Below, one piece after another: positions 6,690 through 15,235 of a DNA stretch of 56,938 nucleotides. The notes under the pieces were generated by a model. That model was not told the origin of the DNA. It did not search any database and saw nothing but the letters and a program-made list of their open reading frames with translations. This DNA comes from a virus, in the IMG/VR virus record IMGVR_UViG_3300022602_000115, positions 1-56,938 of that record, one strand, 5' to 3'. The translations under genes and the position numbers were made by a program. Every line of letters begins with the position of its first letter. Within the stretch, counting starts at the first letter, position 1.

Positions 6690-6973
6690 GCCAGTGTTCT
6701 AATAAGTTTTACCTGTTCGTTTGGTGCAATGTATGCATGTGCTCTTAAAATAATTTCTTGATTCGCGTAATCTTCTTGTTGAGTAATCTCCACTAATCCA
6801 TCCTCGAGTAGTTTATCAACAATTTGATTCACCATTTTCGTTTTAATAAGTTTCTTGAAAAATTCATCACTTTTAGAAATTTCTACATGATCATAAGGAA
6901 CACGCATGAATGCTGTCACAAGTTTACCACCAATGGCATACTCTTTTATTTGTACATAATCATTTGGATTCAT
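6686..6973 (-). CDS. hypothetical protein, 95 aa
   Basis: Soluble alpha/beta protein; ATGA overlap with the dehydrogenase gene upstream and with the next gene. No family recognised. Confidence 0.65.
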   Translation of the reverse strand: MNPNDYVQIKEYAIGGKLVTAFMRVPYDHVEISKSDEFFKKLIKTKMVNQIVDKLLEDGLVEITQQEDYANQEIILRAHAYIAPNEQVKLIRTLA

Positions 6974-7752
6974 TTTCTAAGAGCCTTATTAGTTTGTCTT
7001 GCTGTCTCGAGCATTACCATTTTAACATTCTTACGCTTCGCTTCACATAACAACGCATCAACATCCTTAGGAAAACATGCACCGCCATAACCACCGAGAC
7101 CATCTGGACCAGGAACCTTCCAATGCGTTGCTCCTAATCTATAATCTCCTGATGCCAAAGTTGCTATCTGTTCCCAGTCAATATTCATTGAATCAGCAAG
7201 TGCTTTAAATTCGTTATTGATAATAACCTTCATTGCCAACTGTGTATTACAAAGATACTTAATGAATGATGCTTCTTCCATTGTACAGAACTCATAGTTA
7301 CCATCGAAGTTGATTCGAGATTTCTTTAAGATATCGTACACTTGCTCGTCGAAGTTAGATTCACAACCAACTAAAATTCTATGTGGATTAAGATAATCGT
7401 TGTTTGAATTTGCCTGTGTCAGAAACTCAGGAACATATGCCATCTTCAAATTAAACAGATGTTTTGCGACGTTAAAAAATGGTGGTGGCGCAGTGCTCTT
7501 GATAATCACCATTCCTCTGTATTGTAGGTCATTTAATGAGTATAATACTTCATGAAGAATAGTAGTGTCGCATCCACCAGTAATGCTAATTGGTGGTGTT
7601 GGTACGCAAACGTATATCGCTTCACAGTCAATTAAATCAGAAACAGATACACTCAAATTCGGATGAGCAGGATCATTAATCCTTACATCTGACATATCAT
7701 AACTGTTGGCCACTGCTTTACCAACAAACCCATAACCTATAATACCAATCAT
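6970..7752 (-). CDS. UDP-glucose/GDP-mannose dehydrogenase-like, short form
   Basis: 260 aa. Rossmann start IGIIGYGFVGKAVA (2-15), VCVPTP (48-53), KSTAPP (85-90), PEFL..A...YLNPHRILVG (108-129), conserved Lys in the central helix (K175) and the catalytic-Cys motif GGYGGACFPKD with C226. This family oxidises a nucleotide-sugar to the uronic acid using NAD. It is much shorter than the usual about 400 aa: the C-terminal UDP-binding domain is missing, so either the substrate differs or it acts with a partner. First enzyme of an island also holding an SGNH hydrolase and a glycosyltransferase-like gene downstream. Confidence 0.85.
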   Translation of the reverse strand: MIGIIGYGFVGKAVANSYDMSDVRINDPAHPNLSVSVSDLIDCEAIYVCVPTPPISITGGCDTTILHEVLYSLNDLQYRGMVIIKSTAPPPFFNVAKHLFNLKMAYVPEFLTQANSNNDYLNPHRILVGCESNFDEQVYDILKKSRINFDGNYEFCTMEEASFIKYLCNTQLAMKVIINNEFKALADSMNIDWEQIATLASGDYRLGATHWKVPGPDGLGGYGGACFPKDVDALLCEAKRKNVKMVMLETARQTNKALRK

Positions 7753-8150
7753 TCAGATGCCTTTGCAATCTCTTTGTAACCAGCCCAAGAAGGATGAACA
7801 TTATCTGGTTGCATACGTTCAGTCTTCAACACAGTGTCATGATTCTCATTTGCAAGTTTCCAAACTGCTGCTTGTGCATCTGGAAATTTGTTGCTTGGTA
7901 GAACCCAGTAAACACGATCAGCTTTTGTTAACTGACGAATGGTGCGCAGTTCTTGTTCTGTCTTGATGTATTTGTGATCATTGGAGCCAAGAGAAATAAT
8001 AACATGCTTGGCTTGTAGTGGTGTATTCTGGATATTTTTATCCAACCACTGTTTTGAATTAATACCACCTTTGGAATATGAAACGCATTCTTGTCTTACG
8101 TTTGCAACACCAACTGCAATTGAATCACCTACGATTAAACATTCTAGCAT
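7749..8150 (-). CDS. SGNH/GDSL hydrolase, 133 aa
   Basis: Block I GDSIAVG at 8-14, block III LGSNDHK in the middle, block V DNVHPSWAGY near the C-terminus give the Ser/Gly/Asn/His signature of SGNH hydrolases (esterases, acyl transfer or deacetylation of glycans). No signal peptide, so cytoplasmic. First gene after the promoter at 8181-8209. Confidence 0.8.
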   Translation of the reverse strand: MLECLIVGDSIAVGVANVRQECVSYSKGGINSKQWLDKNIQNTPLQAKHVIISLGSNDHKYIKTEQELRTIRQLTKADRVYWVLPSNKFPDAQAAVWKLANENHDTVLKTERMQPDNVHPSWAGYKEIAKASE

Positions 8151-8180
8151 ATATTCTCCATTATCAAATTGAATATAATA

Positions 8181-8209
8181 ATTATATTCTAAAACTTATT
8201 GTATGTCAA
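8181..8209 (-). promoter_or_regulatory. consensus sigma70 promoter
   Basis: TTGACA, 17 nt, TATAAT. Lies between the stop of the 8212 gene and the SGNH hydrolase; no hairpin precedes it, so upstream transcripts may read through. Confidence 0.8.
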
Positions 8210-8211
8210 GT

Positions 8212-8412
8212 TTATCCACCACGTCCTTGATGTCTCTGGATTACAGTTTTAGTTGCTCGATTAACAATTCCCTTAACAACTTTGTTCGCTTCGCTCTTAT
8301 CGAAACCTTTCTTTTGCAAATCTTTCTTTACCTTTTTCTTGGTACGTTTCAATGCTTTCTCGGCATGATATCTTTTTGCAAATTCTGATTCTTCTTTAAT
8401 TACGTCATTCAT
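8212..8412 (-). CDS. small Lys-rich protein, 66 aa
   Basis: Highly basic helical protein (EKALKRTKKKVKKDLQKKGF), likely nucleic-acid binding or structural. ATGA overlap with the oxygenase gene upstream. Family unknown. Confidence 0.65.
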   Translation of the reverse strand: MNDVIKEESEFAKRYHAEKALKRTKKKVKKDLQKKGFDKSEANKVVKGIVNRATKTVIQRHQGRGG

Positions 8413-9029
8413 TGGTTTTCTCCTCCCATTGTTCCCATTATGTTAAATGTTAACACATATCTGGCATCTGTACCAGTATTCTCTTCAGACCCATGTGTTA
8501 AAAAGTTTGGCATAACAACCATATCTCCAGTTTGTACTGGAACAACCCAACCTTCTTGATTGTTAAGATCGCTCTTATTGCTGTTATAACCAGCCCAGTG
8601 ATATTCCATTGGATCTTTAATCAAAAGATTCCCACCATTCTCTGGAACATTCAAATAATATGCAATTACCATTTGAGTTGTAGCGCCATGTTTATGGAAT
8701 TTTGTTTTTCCACCAGGATAATGTCTATTCGTCCAACACTGAGTGATGTGATATGCGTTATACTCTAACATCCACTCTTTAGAAACATATGATATTGCTT
8801 CCCAAACTTTCGGCATCAGATACGTAAATAAATCAGTATTCAGTATTTTTAAATTATCACCAACTCTATTATTTTGTTCGTATGAAGACTTAGCAGGTCC
8901 AATCTCTAACCCATGTTGATCCTTGATAGTAGCAAGAATATCATCGCAGTGTTTTAGAATCGCATCTTGATTCTCGACAGGAACATGTTCTTTAAAGTAT
9001 AACGGTAGTGGGGTATAATAATTTTGCAT
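8409..9029 (-). CDS. 2OG-Fe(II) oxygenase-like (HxH...H type)
   Basis: 206 aa. Resembles the putative 2OG-Fe(II) oxygenase family Pfam 2OG-FeII_Oxy_5: FHKHG (H112, H114), IAYYLNVPENGGNLLIKDP, then TGDMVVMPNFLTHGSEENT (H179) and R190 before a final beta strand. The usual HxD is HxH here, as is common in that family. Would hydroxylate a protein or small molecule; substrate unknown. One of 13 such genes in the window. Confidence 0.8.
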   Translation of the reverse strand: MQNYYTPLPLYFKEHVPVENQDAILKHCDDILATIKDQHGLEIGPAKSSYEQNNRVGDNLKILNTDLFTYLMPKVWEAISYVSKEWMLEYNAYHITQCWTNRHYPGGKTKFHKHGATTQMVIAYYLNVPENGGNLLIKDPMEYHWAGYNSNKSDLNNQEGWVVPVQTGDMVVMPNFLTHGSEENTGTDARYVLTFNIMGTMGGENQ

Positions 9030-9030
9030 T

Positions 9031-9675
9031 TTATTCTTTTATGTTTATGTTTAAAATTACTCTGCGTTCTGTGTTAACAGGAACACCTGCCGTATGATAC
9101 TGCATTCCATCAAACATCACCAATCTGTTTGCCTTTGGTGTTACTGTTTGTTTTACGGTGAATCCTTCTTTAATAAACTGATTGCCATAAAGTATTAATT
9201 CTTCTTGAGTAGTGTTATCAGTTAACTGCTCGATCTTAATATCCAATGGTTTTTGAACCTGATCAAAAATTCTTGTGTCGCCATCACTATCATTCATGTA
9301 GAACACAACAGTTTTGTTTGGCCATGTCGCATCAATGTGTGGTATGTTGTATTTCTCGGCACCAATTCCTGGCTTTGGCCATTTCATTGCTGCTCTAACT
9401 CTATAAAGATTGTCCTCTGTATATCCAAGTATTGCCATGATACGAAGAAGATATGGATACAGAACCTTGTACTCATTGCTTAGGTAATTACGTTCTCTAT
9501 CAACAATAACATTGTGGCATGCATCTGTCTCAACAGCATTTGGATCATTGACAGATATCCATGGTGGCACTGAGATCTGAGGCATGTAAAACCATGGCAT
9601 CTTTGGACCGAGAATCATCTTTTGTAAGTCAGAGAAATCCTCATCGGTAAACACATTGTCAAGAACAGTTATCAT
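9031..9675 (-). CDS. 2OG-Fe(II) oxygenase, NDSDGDT subgroup
   Basis: 214 aa with H113-x-D115 (PHIDATW), YMNDSDGDTRIF, H194 (MQYHTAG) and R204/R205 before the last strand (RRVILNINI). This is the prolyl-4-hydroxylase-like fold with complete iron and 2OG ligands. Three more genes of the same subgroup are at 14019, 16573 and 29793. Overlaps the AsnB-like gene at its start. Confidence 0.9.
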   Translation of the reverse strand: MITVLDNVFTDEDFSDLQKMILGPKMPWFYMPQISVPPWISVNDPNAVETDACHNVIVDRERNYLSNEYKVLYPYLLRIMAILGYTEDNLYRVRAAMKWPKPGIGAEKYNIPHIDATWPNKTVVFYMNDSDGDTRIFDQVQKPLDIKIEQLTDNTTQEELILYGNQFIKEGFTVKQTVTPKANRLVMFDGMQYHTAGVPVNTERRVILNINIKE

Positions 9676-10789
9676 CGGTAAAGTCGTTTTTCAAATTATA
9701 GTATTGATCGTTTGGTATAGTATACCCGAAATTTTTTTGTTTGTCAAGCCAAACAAAGGGTTTCTTTCTTCTTACTGCAGAACCAAGAGAACCCTGTTTC
9801 TTCTTCTCTTTGTAGTACTGTTCATCTTTGTTGTATTCGTAGATGTACTCTTTCTGAACAAACTTGTATGTGTTTATTGTGTCTTTGATAATAGAATCTC
9901 TATTGTTCATTGACCATAATTGAAATTCATCATTACAAAAGAAAGTTGTATATCCAGTCTCAAACTCAATTTCCTTTGGGTTTGATACAAATCCAAGCAT
10001 TCTACTGTAACATGACTGCCATTTTGTGCAAAGTATGTGCCACCAAAGAATGTCTTGGATATTGTTTATTGGTATCGGACATGACGCAGATGTCTTATCA
10101 AAGATATTATATACAAATTCTGCAGATTTCTTATTTTTGTAGTCTGGAATGGCATAATCAAAATAATCAATTAGCATTCCTTTAGTATACTCTAATGGTC
10201 GTTCAGTTTCTTTTATTCCAATATTCTTATAATCCATAAAATCAAATATGATATTCGGCATGAACAACTGATCAGCCTGTTCTCCACTGATGAGGAGATA
10301 ATCTTTTGATGTTATGTACAATGTGTAGTTAAAAGATGGAACGCATGTTAACTTTTTTGATATATGGTCATAGTAGAAATTTCTGTTTTCATTTATGCTA
10401 TCTTCGTTCATCAGAACAACAACATCTTTCAACTGTTCTTCTGTCAAATTTTTAAGAAAAGCAGTTACGATTAGAGAAGAATCTATTCCACCACTATACA
10501 TTATAGCAATCTTTTTGTTGTTGGATTTTGCTCTTTCATACAATTCTATGACTCGTTCGTCACAAATCTGAGAGAACGATTTATCCATTTTCCTGTACAC
10601 TGGTAGACTCAGATGCGGCATTAATTCATATTTTAATGGTATCTTAACAGCTTCTGTTCTATCATAGTAGACATAATTTCCACCAAGAATATAAAACAAA
10701 TACGAGAAGTTTTTACCTCCTGGTATCTTCTCAAAGTTTTCTTGCTTTCTAAAACAATCAACGCTGTTATAATATATTAGGTTACTCAT
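9659..10789 (-). CDS. asparagine-synthetase-like ATPase (no glutaminase domain)
   Basis: 376 aa. PP-loop SGGIDSS at 99-105 and the AsnB hallmark ISGEQADQLF at 167-176 place it in the asparagine synthetase C-terminal domain family, which adenylates a carboxylate and transfers an amine. The N-terminal 90 residues lack the Cys2 glutaminase start, so it would use free ammonia or another amine. Similar enzymes amidate natural products or sugars (as in O-antigen WbmD-like proteins). Overlaps both neighbours, within a run that also holds an aminotransferase and an alpha/beta hydrolase. Confidence 0.8.
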   Translation of the reverse strand: MSNLIYYNSVDCFRKQENFEKIPGGKNFSYLFYILGGNYVYYDRTEAVKIPLKYELMPHLSLPVYRKMDKSFSQICDERVIELYERAKSNNKKIAIMYSGGIDSSLIVTAFLKNLTEEQLKDVVVLMNEDSINENRNFYYDHISKKLTCVPSFNYTLYITSKDYLLISGEQADQLFMPNIIFDFMDYKNIGIKETERPLEYTKGMLIDYFDYAIPDYKNKKSAEFVYNIFDKTSASCPIPINNIQDILWWHILCTKWQSCYSRMLGFVSNPKEIEFETGYTTFFCNDEFQLWSMNNRDSIIKDTINTYKFVQKEYIYEYNKDEQYYKEKKKQGSLGSAVRRKKPFVWLDKQKNFGYTIPNDQYYNLKNDFTDDNCS

Positions 10790-11523
10790 AAAACACCAAA
10801 TCTAGAGTACCCATATAATTCATTCATTAGATCATGCTCGATGGTTCTGAAGTTAGACATGTCTGTTTCTTCTCTGACAATTCTACTGTATTTTAGTCTT
10901 AGATACTCTAACTCGCTTAGATGTGTGAAGTCATTCTTTATTTGAAAACTCAGTTCTTTGGTTGCATCTTGTAAAGAAATATTTCTATCTCTAGCATATG
11001 CTGAAACAAGAGGATAATTGTTCAGTGAATCTTCTTGAATATTGTTCGTAATTATTTTATTAATCTCATCCAATTTTCCAATCAACATGTACTGTTCGTA
11101 TGGTAATTTATGTGTTAGGCGTGCTTGATTGTTACAGATGGTATTGTTTATACTGTCAATCAACTTCAATTTCTGGTTCATAAAAATTAAATAATCGATC
11201 TGCTCTGTTCCACTAAAATTTAAATCAACACCCCATGTTTCTTTTGATCTATCATATTTGACAGTCCATATTTTAAAATTTGGGACATTAAAATCTGTAT
11301 TTTGCCTTGGAGAACCAAAAAAAAATCTTTCAGATGTATTGTGGTCTAACAGAGATTGTATTGAAAGGAAAGATTTGGCGACACCAATTACTCTAGAAGA
11401 TGCTGTATGCATCAATATCGGGATTACTCCATGACGATCTGAAATGTGAACCATGTAATTCTGATTGTCAACAAAATTGTTTTTATGTTTGTCAACAATA
11501 GCATCGATTTCATACATTTCCAT
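10786..11523 (-). CDS. uncharacterised island protein, 245 aa
   Basis: The frame opens with TTG at 11535, but ATG at 11523 has GGAG spaced 6 nt upstream (MEMYEIDAIVDK). Mixed alpha/beta N-terminal half, helical C-terminal half with many charged residues. No motif recognised. Tight coupling to the AsnB-like gene and the hydrolase suggests a shared pathway, perhaps a carrier or substrate-binding protein (inference). Confidence 0.7.
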   Translation of the reverse strand: MEMYEIDAIVDKHKNNFVDNQNYMVHISDRHGVIPILMHTASSRVIGVAKSFLSIQSLLDHNTSERFFFGSPRQNTDFNVPNFKIWTVKYDRSKETWGVDLNFSGTEQIDYLIFMNQKLKLIDSINNTICNNQARLTHKLPYEQYMLIGKLDEINKIITNNIQEDSLNNYPLVSAYARDRNISLQDATKELSFQIKNDFTHLSELEYLRLKYSRIVREETDMSNFRTIEHDLMNELYGYSRFGVL

Positions 11524-11524
11524 A

Positions 11525-12364
11525 TTATTCTCCAATGAATTTAATCATGGCATCTCTTGTAAGATTAGAGTTGTTCTCCCACATAGAAAAATGCGTACTG
11601 TTTGGTATAACAACACTCTTGTGATGTGGGAACATCTGTTTAAATCTGTTGTCACAAACAGGAGAAGATTTAATTTCAACATCATACTCACCAACAATTC
11701 GTAGAACAGGAATATTTGGGTTTGATTGGATGTCGTGTTTCCTATAAAAACAATAATACGTCATTATGTCTTGTGCTGTTTGGTATGGAGCTTTCCAAGA
11801 CTGTCCTGAAATTTGTTTTACGCTATCAATCCATCCAGCAATTTTGTTAGATTGCGGTATGAGCTTGTCGCTAATGTTTTTAATTCTGTTCTCTAATAAG
11901 GATTCAAAATCAACTTCCATTACCTGTTTAGAGATTTCATAATCAGGAAAAAACTGCCCATTTGGTCTTTGACGTATCAAAGGGCTGTGTACAATAATCT
12001 TATTAAAGTATCCATTATGCCCAGCTATCAGCGCTGGGGCAGTTGATGTAGAGAATCCAAACACAACTTTATTTTCATATGGTTTAATCATCTGGTTTAC
12101 AACAGCAGTAATCTGATTCGCGTACTCAATTCTATTATAATTCTTAAAGACAGTACTTTTCCCATACCCATGAGGATCAAATAAAATTACATCAACACCT
12201 GCTTTCATAAAATAATCAACATGTGTTGAACCATCTGGTAATTTGAATTCCCAGAATGCTCTTGGTGTTAAGGATTGTCCTGGTAGAAGAACCAGTAAAT
12301 TTGAATTACCTTCTGATTGGTAATATTTGTAGTATGTTCCGTTTAGATGGTGTTCTGTAACCAT
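11525..12364 (-). CDS. alpha/beta hydrolase, 279 aa
   Basis: Oxyanion-loop region LLPGQSLTPRAFW (26-38), FDPHGYGKS (62-70), nucleophile elbow GFSTS with S105 (GxSxS, not GxSxG), acid D228 (GEYD) and H258 (NSTHFSMWE). Full catalytic triad visible. Could be a thioesterase, peptidase or esterase acting on a product of the neighbouring AsnB-like and aminotransferase enzymes (inference). Overlaps the aminotransferase gene by 22 nt. Confidence 0.8.
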   Translation of the reverse strand: MVTEHHLNGTYYKYYQSEGNSNLLVLLPGQSLTPRAFWEFKLPDGSTHVDYFMKAGVDVILFDPHGYGKSTVFKNYNRIEYANQITAVVNQMIKPYENKVVFGFSTSTAPALIAGHNGYFNKIIVHSPLIRQRPNGQFFPDYEISKQVMEVDFESLLENRIKNISDKLIPQSNKIAGWIDSVKQISGQSWKAPYQTAQDIMTYYCFYRKHDIQSNPNIPVLRIVGEYDVEIKSSPVCDNRFKQMFPHHKSVVIPNSTHFSMWENNSNLTRDAMIKFIGE

Positions 12365-13170
12365 GTTATAATTTCACTTTCATTAAAATATTTGTTTTCA
12401 AAACATGATACATTTATAACATTACCAGCTGTTGATGTTAGAAACATAGCATCGCAGTTCTCAATATCGTCAGCAGAAATTGCTGCCCAATTAAAATTTT
12501 TGTTATTGAACGCACACAACTGCTCAACCTGATTCATAACTGTTCCATCTAATCTGTTATGCTTAGGTGCGTAGATAATTTCATCTTTAACAATTGCAAC
12601 ATTAAATCCTGGACCTTCAGTTAAGAATCCTCTCGAATCTAATAGAACAGCAGTGTCATATCCACGATCAATTGCTTCCCATTGTGCAAGTGTTAAATCA
12701 TTCCAGGCGAAATTTTTCATACGCTGATCGAATGATGTATTGCGTTGCTGTTTCGACAAGCAAACAGTTGCTGTATTGTTTCTATTAAAACCAAAATATG
12801 GTTTCATATACGCATAGAAGTTTGGTTCGCAACTCTCAAGATCACGAGGATTGCCTGATTTTGGGATACCACGTGTAACTGCAATCCAAACAAGTAAGTC
12901 TTGCGGATATGTTGAGTCCAATTTAGCAAGCATTACTCGAAGTATTGCTTCAATGTCTTCATATGCATATTTAATTGGTATTCTCCATCCCTTACAACTA
13001 TTGATGAATCTTTTAATGTGCGCATCAAGATTAACAAACTCTCTGTCTTTAACAGCAAGAACATCATACGTTGCGTCAGAATGGATGAAACCAAGATCAA
13101 GAATAGAGATCTTTAAATCTTCAACCTTACAAAATTCATTGTTGGTGAAGGCAGGATAATTAAGCATCAA
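12343..13170 (-). CDS. class IV (branched-chain type) aminotransferase, 275 aa
   Basis: Fold-type IV PLP enzyme: DLGFIHSDATYDVLAV (25-40), LDAHIKRFINSC (48-59), predicted PLP-Lys K152 (RMKNFAWNDL) and LLDSRGFLTEGPGFNVAIV with E185. Family includes BCAT, D-amino acid transaminase and aminodeoxychorismate lyase; I cannot tell which. The usual GITR-type phosphate-binding loop is altered (RLDGTVMNQV), so substrate may be unusual. Phage copies are uncommon. Confidence 0.8.
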   Translation of the reverse strand: MMLNYPAFTNNEFCKVEDLKISILDLGFIHSDATYDVLAVKDREFVNLDAHIKRFINSCKGWRIPIKYAYEDIEAILRVMLAKLDSTYPQDLLVWIAVTRGIPKSGNPRDLESCEPNFYAYMKPYFGFNRNNTATVCLSKQQRNTSFDQRMKNFAWNDLTLAQWEAIDRGYDTAVLLDSRGFLTEGPGFNVAIVKDEIIYAPKHNRLDGTVMNQVEQLCAFNNKNFNWAAISADDIENCDAMFLTSTAGNVINVSCFENKYFNESEIITWLQNTI

Positions 13171-13780
13171 CCAGTCCTTTGTCTTTTAGAAATAAAATAA
13201 ACTGTTCATAGTCTTTAAATTGTTTTGTCATATCCAAAATCAGTCCAATTCGTAAGCCTTGTATGTTGTTTACACTATGGATCTCATCATGGTTGAATGT
13301 ATGCCAGCAATGTTGCTCCATCTCATAAGAGAAATATTCAGTAACATCTTGTGGGCGATATACGGTAGATACAAATGGTTCTTCAGTAGTTTTATAGAAT
13401 TTAGTAACAGAAGGTTTATTATCGCTCATCAAATAATAGAGAGAACATTTACGATGACCTCCATCAGTATGAATAAACGAATCTTTACTTTCAATAACCT
13501 GAACATACATGCTATTGATTATTGGAAGATCTAAAGTATTACGAACTACATTCTGTAATGTAACATCAAATCCCTGAGAACGATGTTGTGGTATATGATC
13601 AAATCCATATAGTTGTTTAAGAGTCTCTATACGATCAGATGTTATACCTTCCTCATAGTATTTTTGTCCAATAGTTCCATTGTTATACTTAAATGATTCA
13701 TACTGCGAAGCAACAACAATCAATTTATGTTCTAGTTCGTCGGAGATTCTAGGTAAGTTTACTTTGTAAATTGGATGCAT
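13160..13780 (-). CDS. 2OG-Fe(II) oxygenase-like, 206 aa
   Basis: H104-x-D106 (FIHTDGGHRKCSLYYLM), H168 (DEIHSVNN) and R177 (LRIGLIL) make a complete 2OG-type facial triad plus 2OG-binding Arg, although the sequence is otherwise far from the other copies. Overlaps the aminotransferase gene. Confidence 0.75.
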   Translation of the reverse strand: MHPIYKVNLPRISDELEHKLIVVASQYESFKYNNGTIGQKYYEEGITSDRIETLKQLYGFDHIPQHRSQGFDVTLQNVVRNTLDLPIINSMYVQVIESKDSFIHTDGGHRKCSLYYLMSDNKPSVTKFYKTTEEPFVSTVYRPQDVTEYFSYEMEQHCWHTFNHDEIHSVNNIQGLRIGLILDMTKQFKDYEQFILFLKDKGLVDA

Positions 13781-14022
13781 TTTAATATAGGATCTTCAGG
13801 ATGATCTGTTTTAAGTTTAATGATATAATCCACCATCTTTTCTATAACATAGAAACCAACAAGCTGTGGAACAAATGCGTGTATGAGCATTAAACATGCC
13901 CAAACAAGTAGAGTAAAGCAAAGGTGTATTGCCCAGTACATATGTGTAAAGTAAAACAATATTTTATTCTGTTTCATTTTAGAATATGACATTGCTTTAT
14001 CTAGATGATCTTTCTGCATCAT
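13759..14022 (-). CDS. DUF6356-like membrane protein, 87 aa
   Basis: Starts soluble, then THMYWAIHLCFTLLVWACLMLIHAFVPQLVGFYVIEKM: one or two transmembrane segments with the HA-x-x-P-x-L-F-like signature I associate with phage DUF6356. Sits among oxygenase genes; function unknown. Overlaps both neighbours. Confidence 0.65.
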   Translation of the reverse strand: MMQKDHLDKAMSYSKMKQNKILFYFTHMYWAIHLCFTLLVWACLMLIHAFVPQLVGFYVIEKMVDYIIKLKTDHPEDPILKCIQFTK

Positions 14023-14615
14023 ATAAAATTGTAGTTTATTATTGATCTGATTCCATCTTGAGATACACCCGTAGAATGAAATTGATCATGATTGAAGAGA
14101 ATAATTCTACCTTTTTTCGGTTCAACTATTTTATCAACTTCCATCTCATAATTATTAATCTGTTCATTGGATAGATTTTTTTCTCTAGCTGTTTGATATG
14201 TTTCTTTATAAAACACAGTTGGACCAGTAGATTCGTTTACATAATATACTGCTACTTTAAATTCATCAGTACCGTATTGTTCCGGAAGAGCATCTAAATG
14301 TGGTGTAAGAGCAGTTCTGGTTTCGTGTTTTAATGCATGATGCAGAGTTGCTCTTACTTTAAAAATTTTTCTTGGATTAAATTTTTCTATCGGTTTGAGG
14401 AAAATATCATAAGATGGATCTACTAATGTATTATTGTTTGCTCGAACTATCTCAAAAAAGAATGATGGAGATGATATTTCTTTAGTTAGTGGTGGTATTC
14501 TTTTTGGTGTGTTATATCCTCGATGATACACCCATCTTGGTTTATCAGATCCAAGAACAAGATCTTCAATAAGATCTTGGGTTTCTTTATCAACTACATC
14601 ATCTATAATTTGCAT
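14019..14615 (-). CDS. 2OG-Fe(II) oxygenase, NDSDGDT subgroup
   Basis: 198 aa; H106-x-D108 (TPHLDAL), YYVNESTGPTVFYKE, PKKGRIILFNHDQFHSTGVS with H180, R190. Closely related in layout to the genes at 9031, 16573 and 29793. Catalytic set complete. Confidence 0.9.
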   Translation of the reverse strand: MQIIDDVVDKETQDLIEDLVLGSDKPRWVYHRGYNTPKRIPPLTKEISSPSFFFEIVRANNNTLVDPSYDIFLKPIEKFNPRKIFKVRATLHHALKHETRTALTPHLDALPEQYGTDEFKVAVYYVNESTGPTVFYKETYQTAREKNLSNEQINNYEMEVDKIVEPKKGRIILFNHDQFHSTGVSQDGIRSIINYNFI

Positions 14616-15235
14616 TATTTCTCGCAGTAGAATGTTGTAAATCCAAGAGAAGAATTAATCATTTGAACATTTTTAAATCCCATGATGCTAAGAGTATAAT
14701 AATACCAACCAAAATCCTCAGTCTTCATTATACCCTGTAGCTGTTTTTCTTTATTGAATATGTATTCATCAGAAACACCATTGTCTCTCTTGAAGTCATA
14801 GTAAAGATCTTTTACCATTGTCGATTGGTTCGTTTTATCAGTTAAAATAAACACACCATCGTCATTCAGATTATCATATATGTCTTTAAGATATGCGTAC
14901 TTGTTTTTGATAAAATGTAATGTCCAATTCATCATGATCATGTCCGCTTTTAAATTTGGATATGTTTCAGAAAGAATAATGTTTTCTTTAAACAAAGAAG
15001 CATCTCTCATCGCTGCACTAGACTCAACACCCCATACATTTGTAAATCCATTGGCTTTAAATTGGTACATTGTTTCACCGAGAGCAGAACCAATATCTAC
15101 AATAGTGGCATCGAGGGGTAAACCCTTTCGCTCAGCAATACTACAACACAATTCTATTACACGCTGATAATCTGGAATGTGATTGTGTGCTTCCTTTTCA
15201 AATCTAGAAGCAACAGTTTTATCAAACTCCCACAT
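14615..15235 (-). CDS. CmoA-like SAM-dependent enzyme, 206 aa
   Basis: Matches CmoA (carboxy-SAM synthase of the tRNA cmo5U34 pathway) along its length: FDKTVASRFEKEAHNHIPDYQ near the start, SAM loop DIGSALGET (47-55), MMNWTLHFIKNKYAYLKDIYDNL (101-123) and the CmoA-specific YYDFKRDNGVSDEYI (145-159). Against a true carboxy-SAM synthase, the position matching E. coli R199, which binds the carboxylate as I recall, is E163 here, so it may use ordinary SAM. Gene order puts it next to a CmoB-like methyltransferase and 3-11 kb from a large tRNA array. Confidence 0.7.
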   Translation of the reverse strand: MWEFDKTVASRFEKEAHNHIPDYQRVIELCCSIAERKGLPLDATIVDIGSALGETMYQFKANGFTNVWGVESSAAMRDASLFKENIILSETYPNLKADMIMMNWTLHFIKNKYAYLKDIYDNLNDDGVFILTDKTNQSTMVKDLYYDFKRDNGVSDEYIFNKEKQLQGIMKTEDFGWYYYTLSIMGFKNVQMINSSLGFTTFYCEK

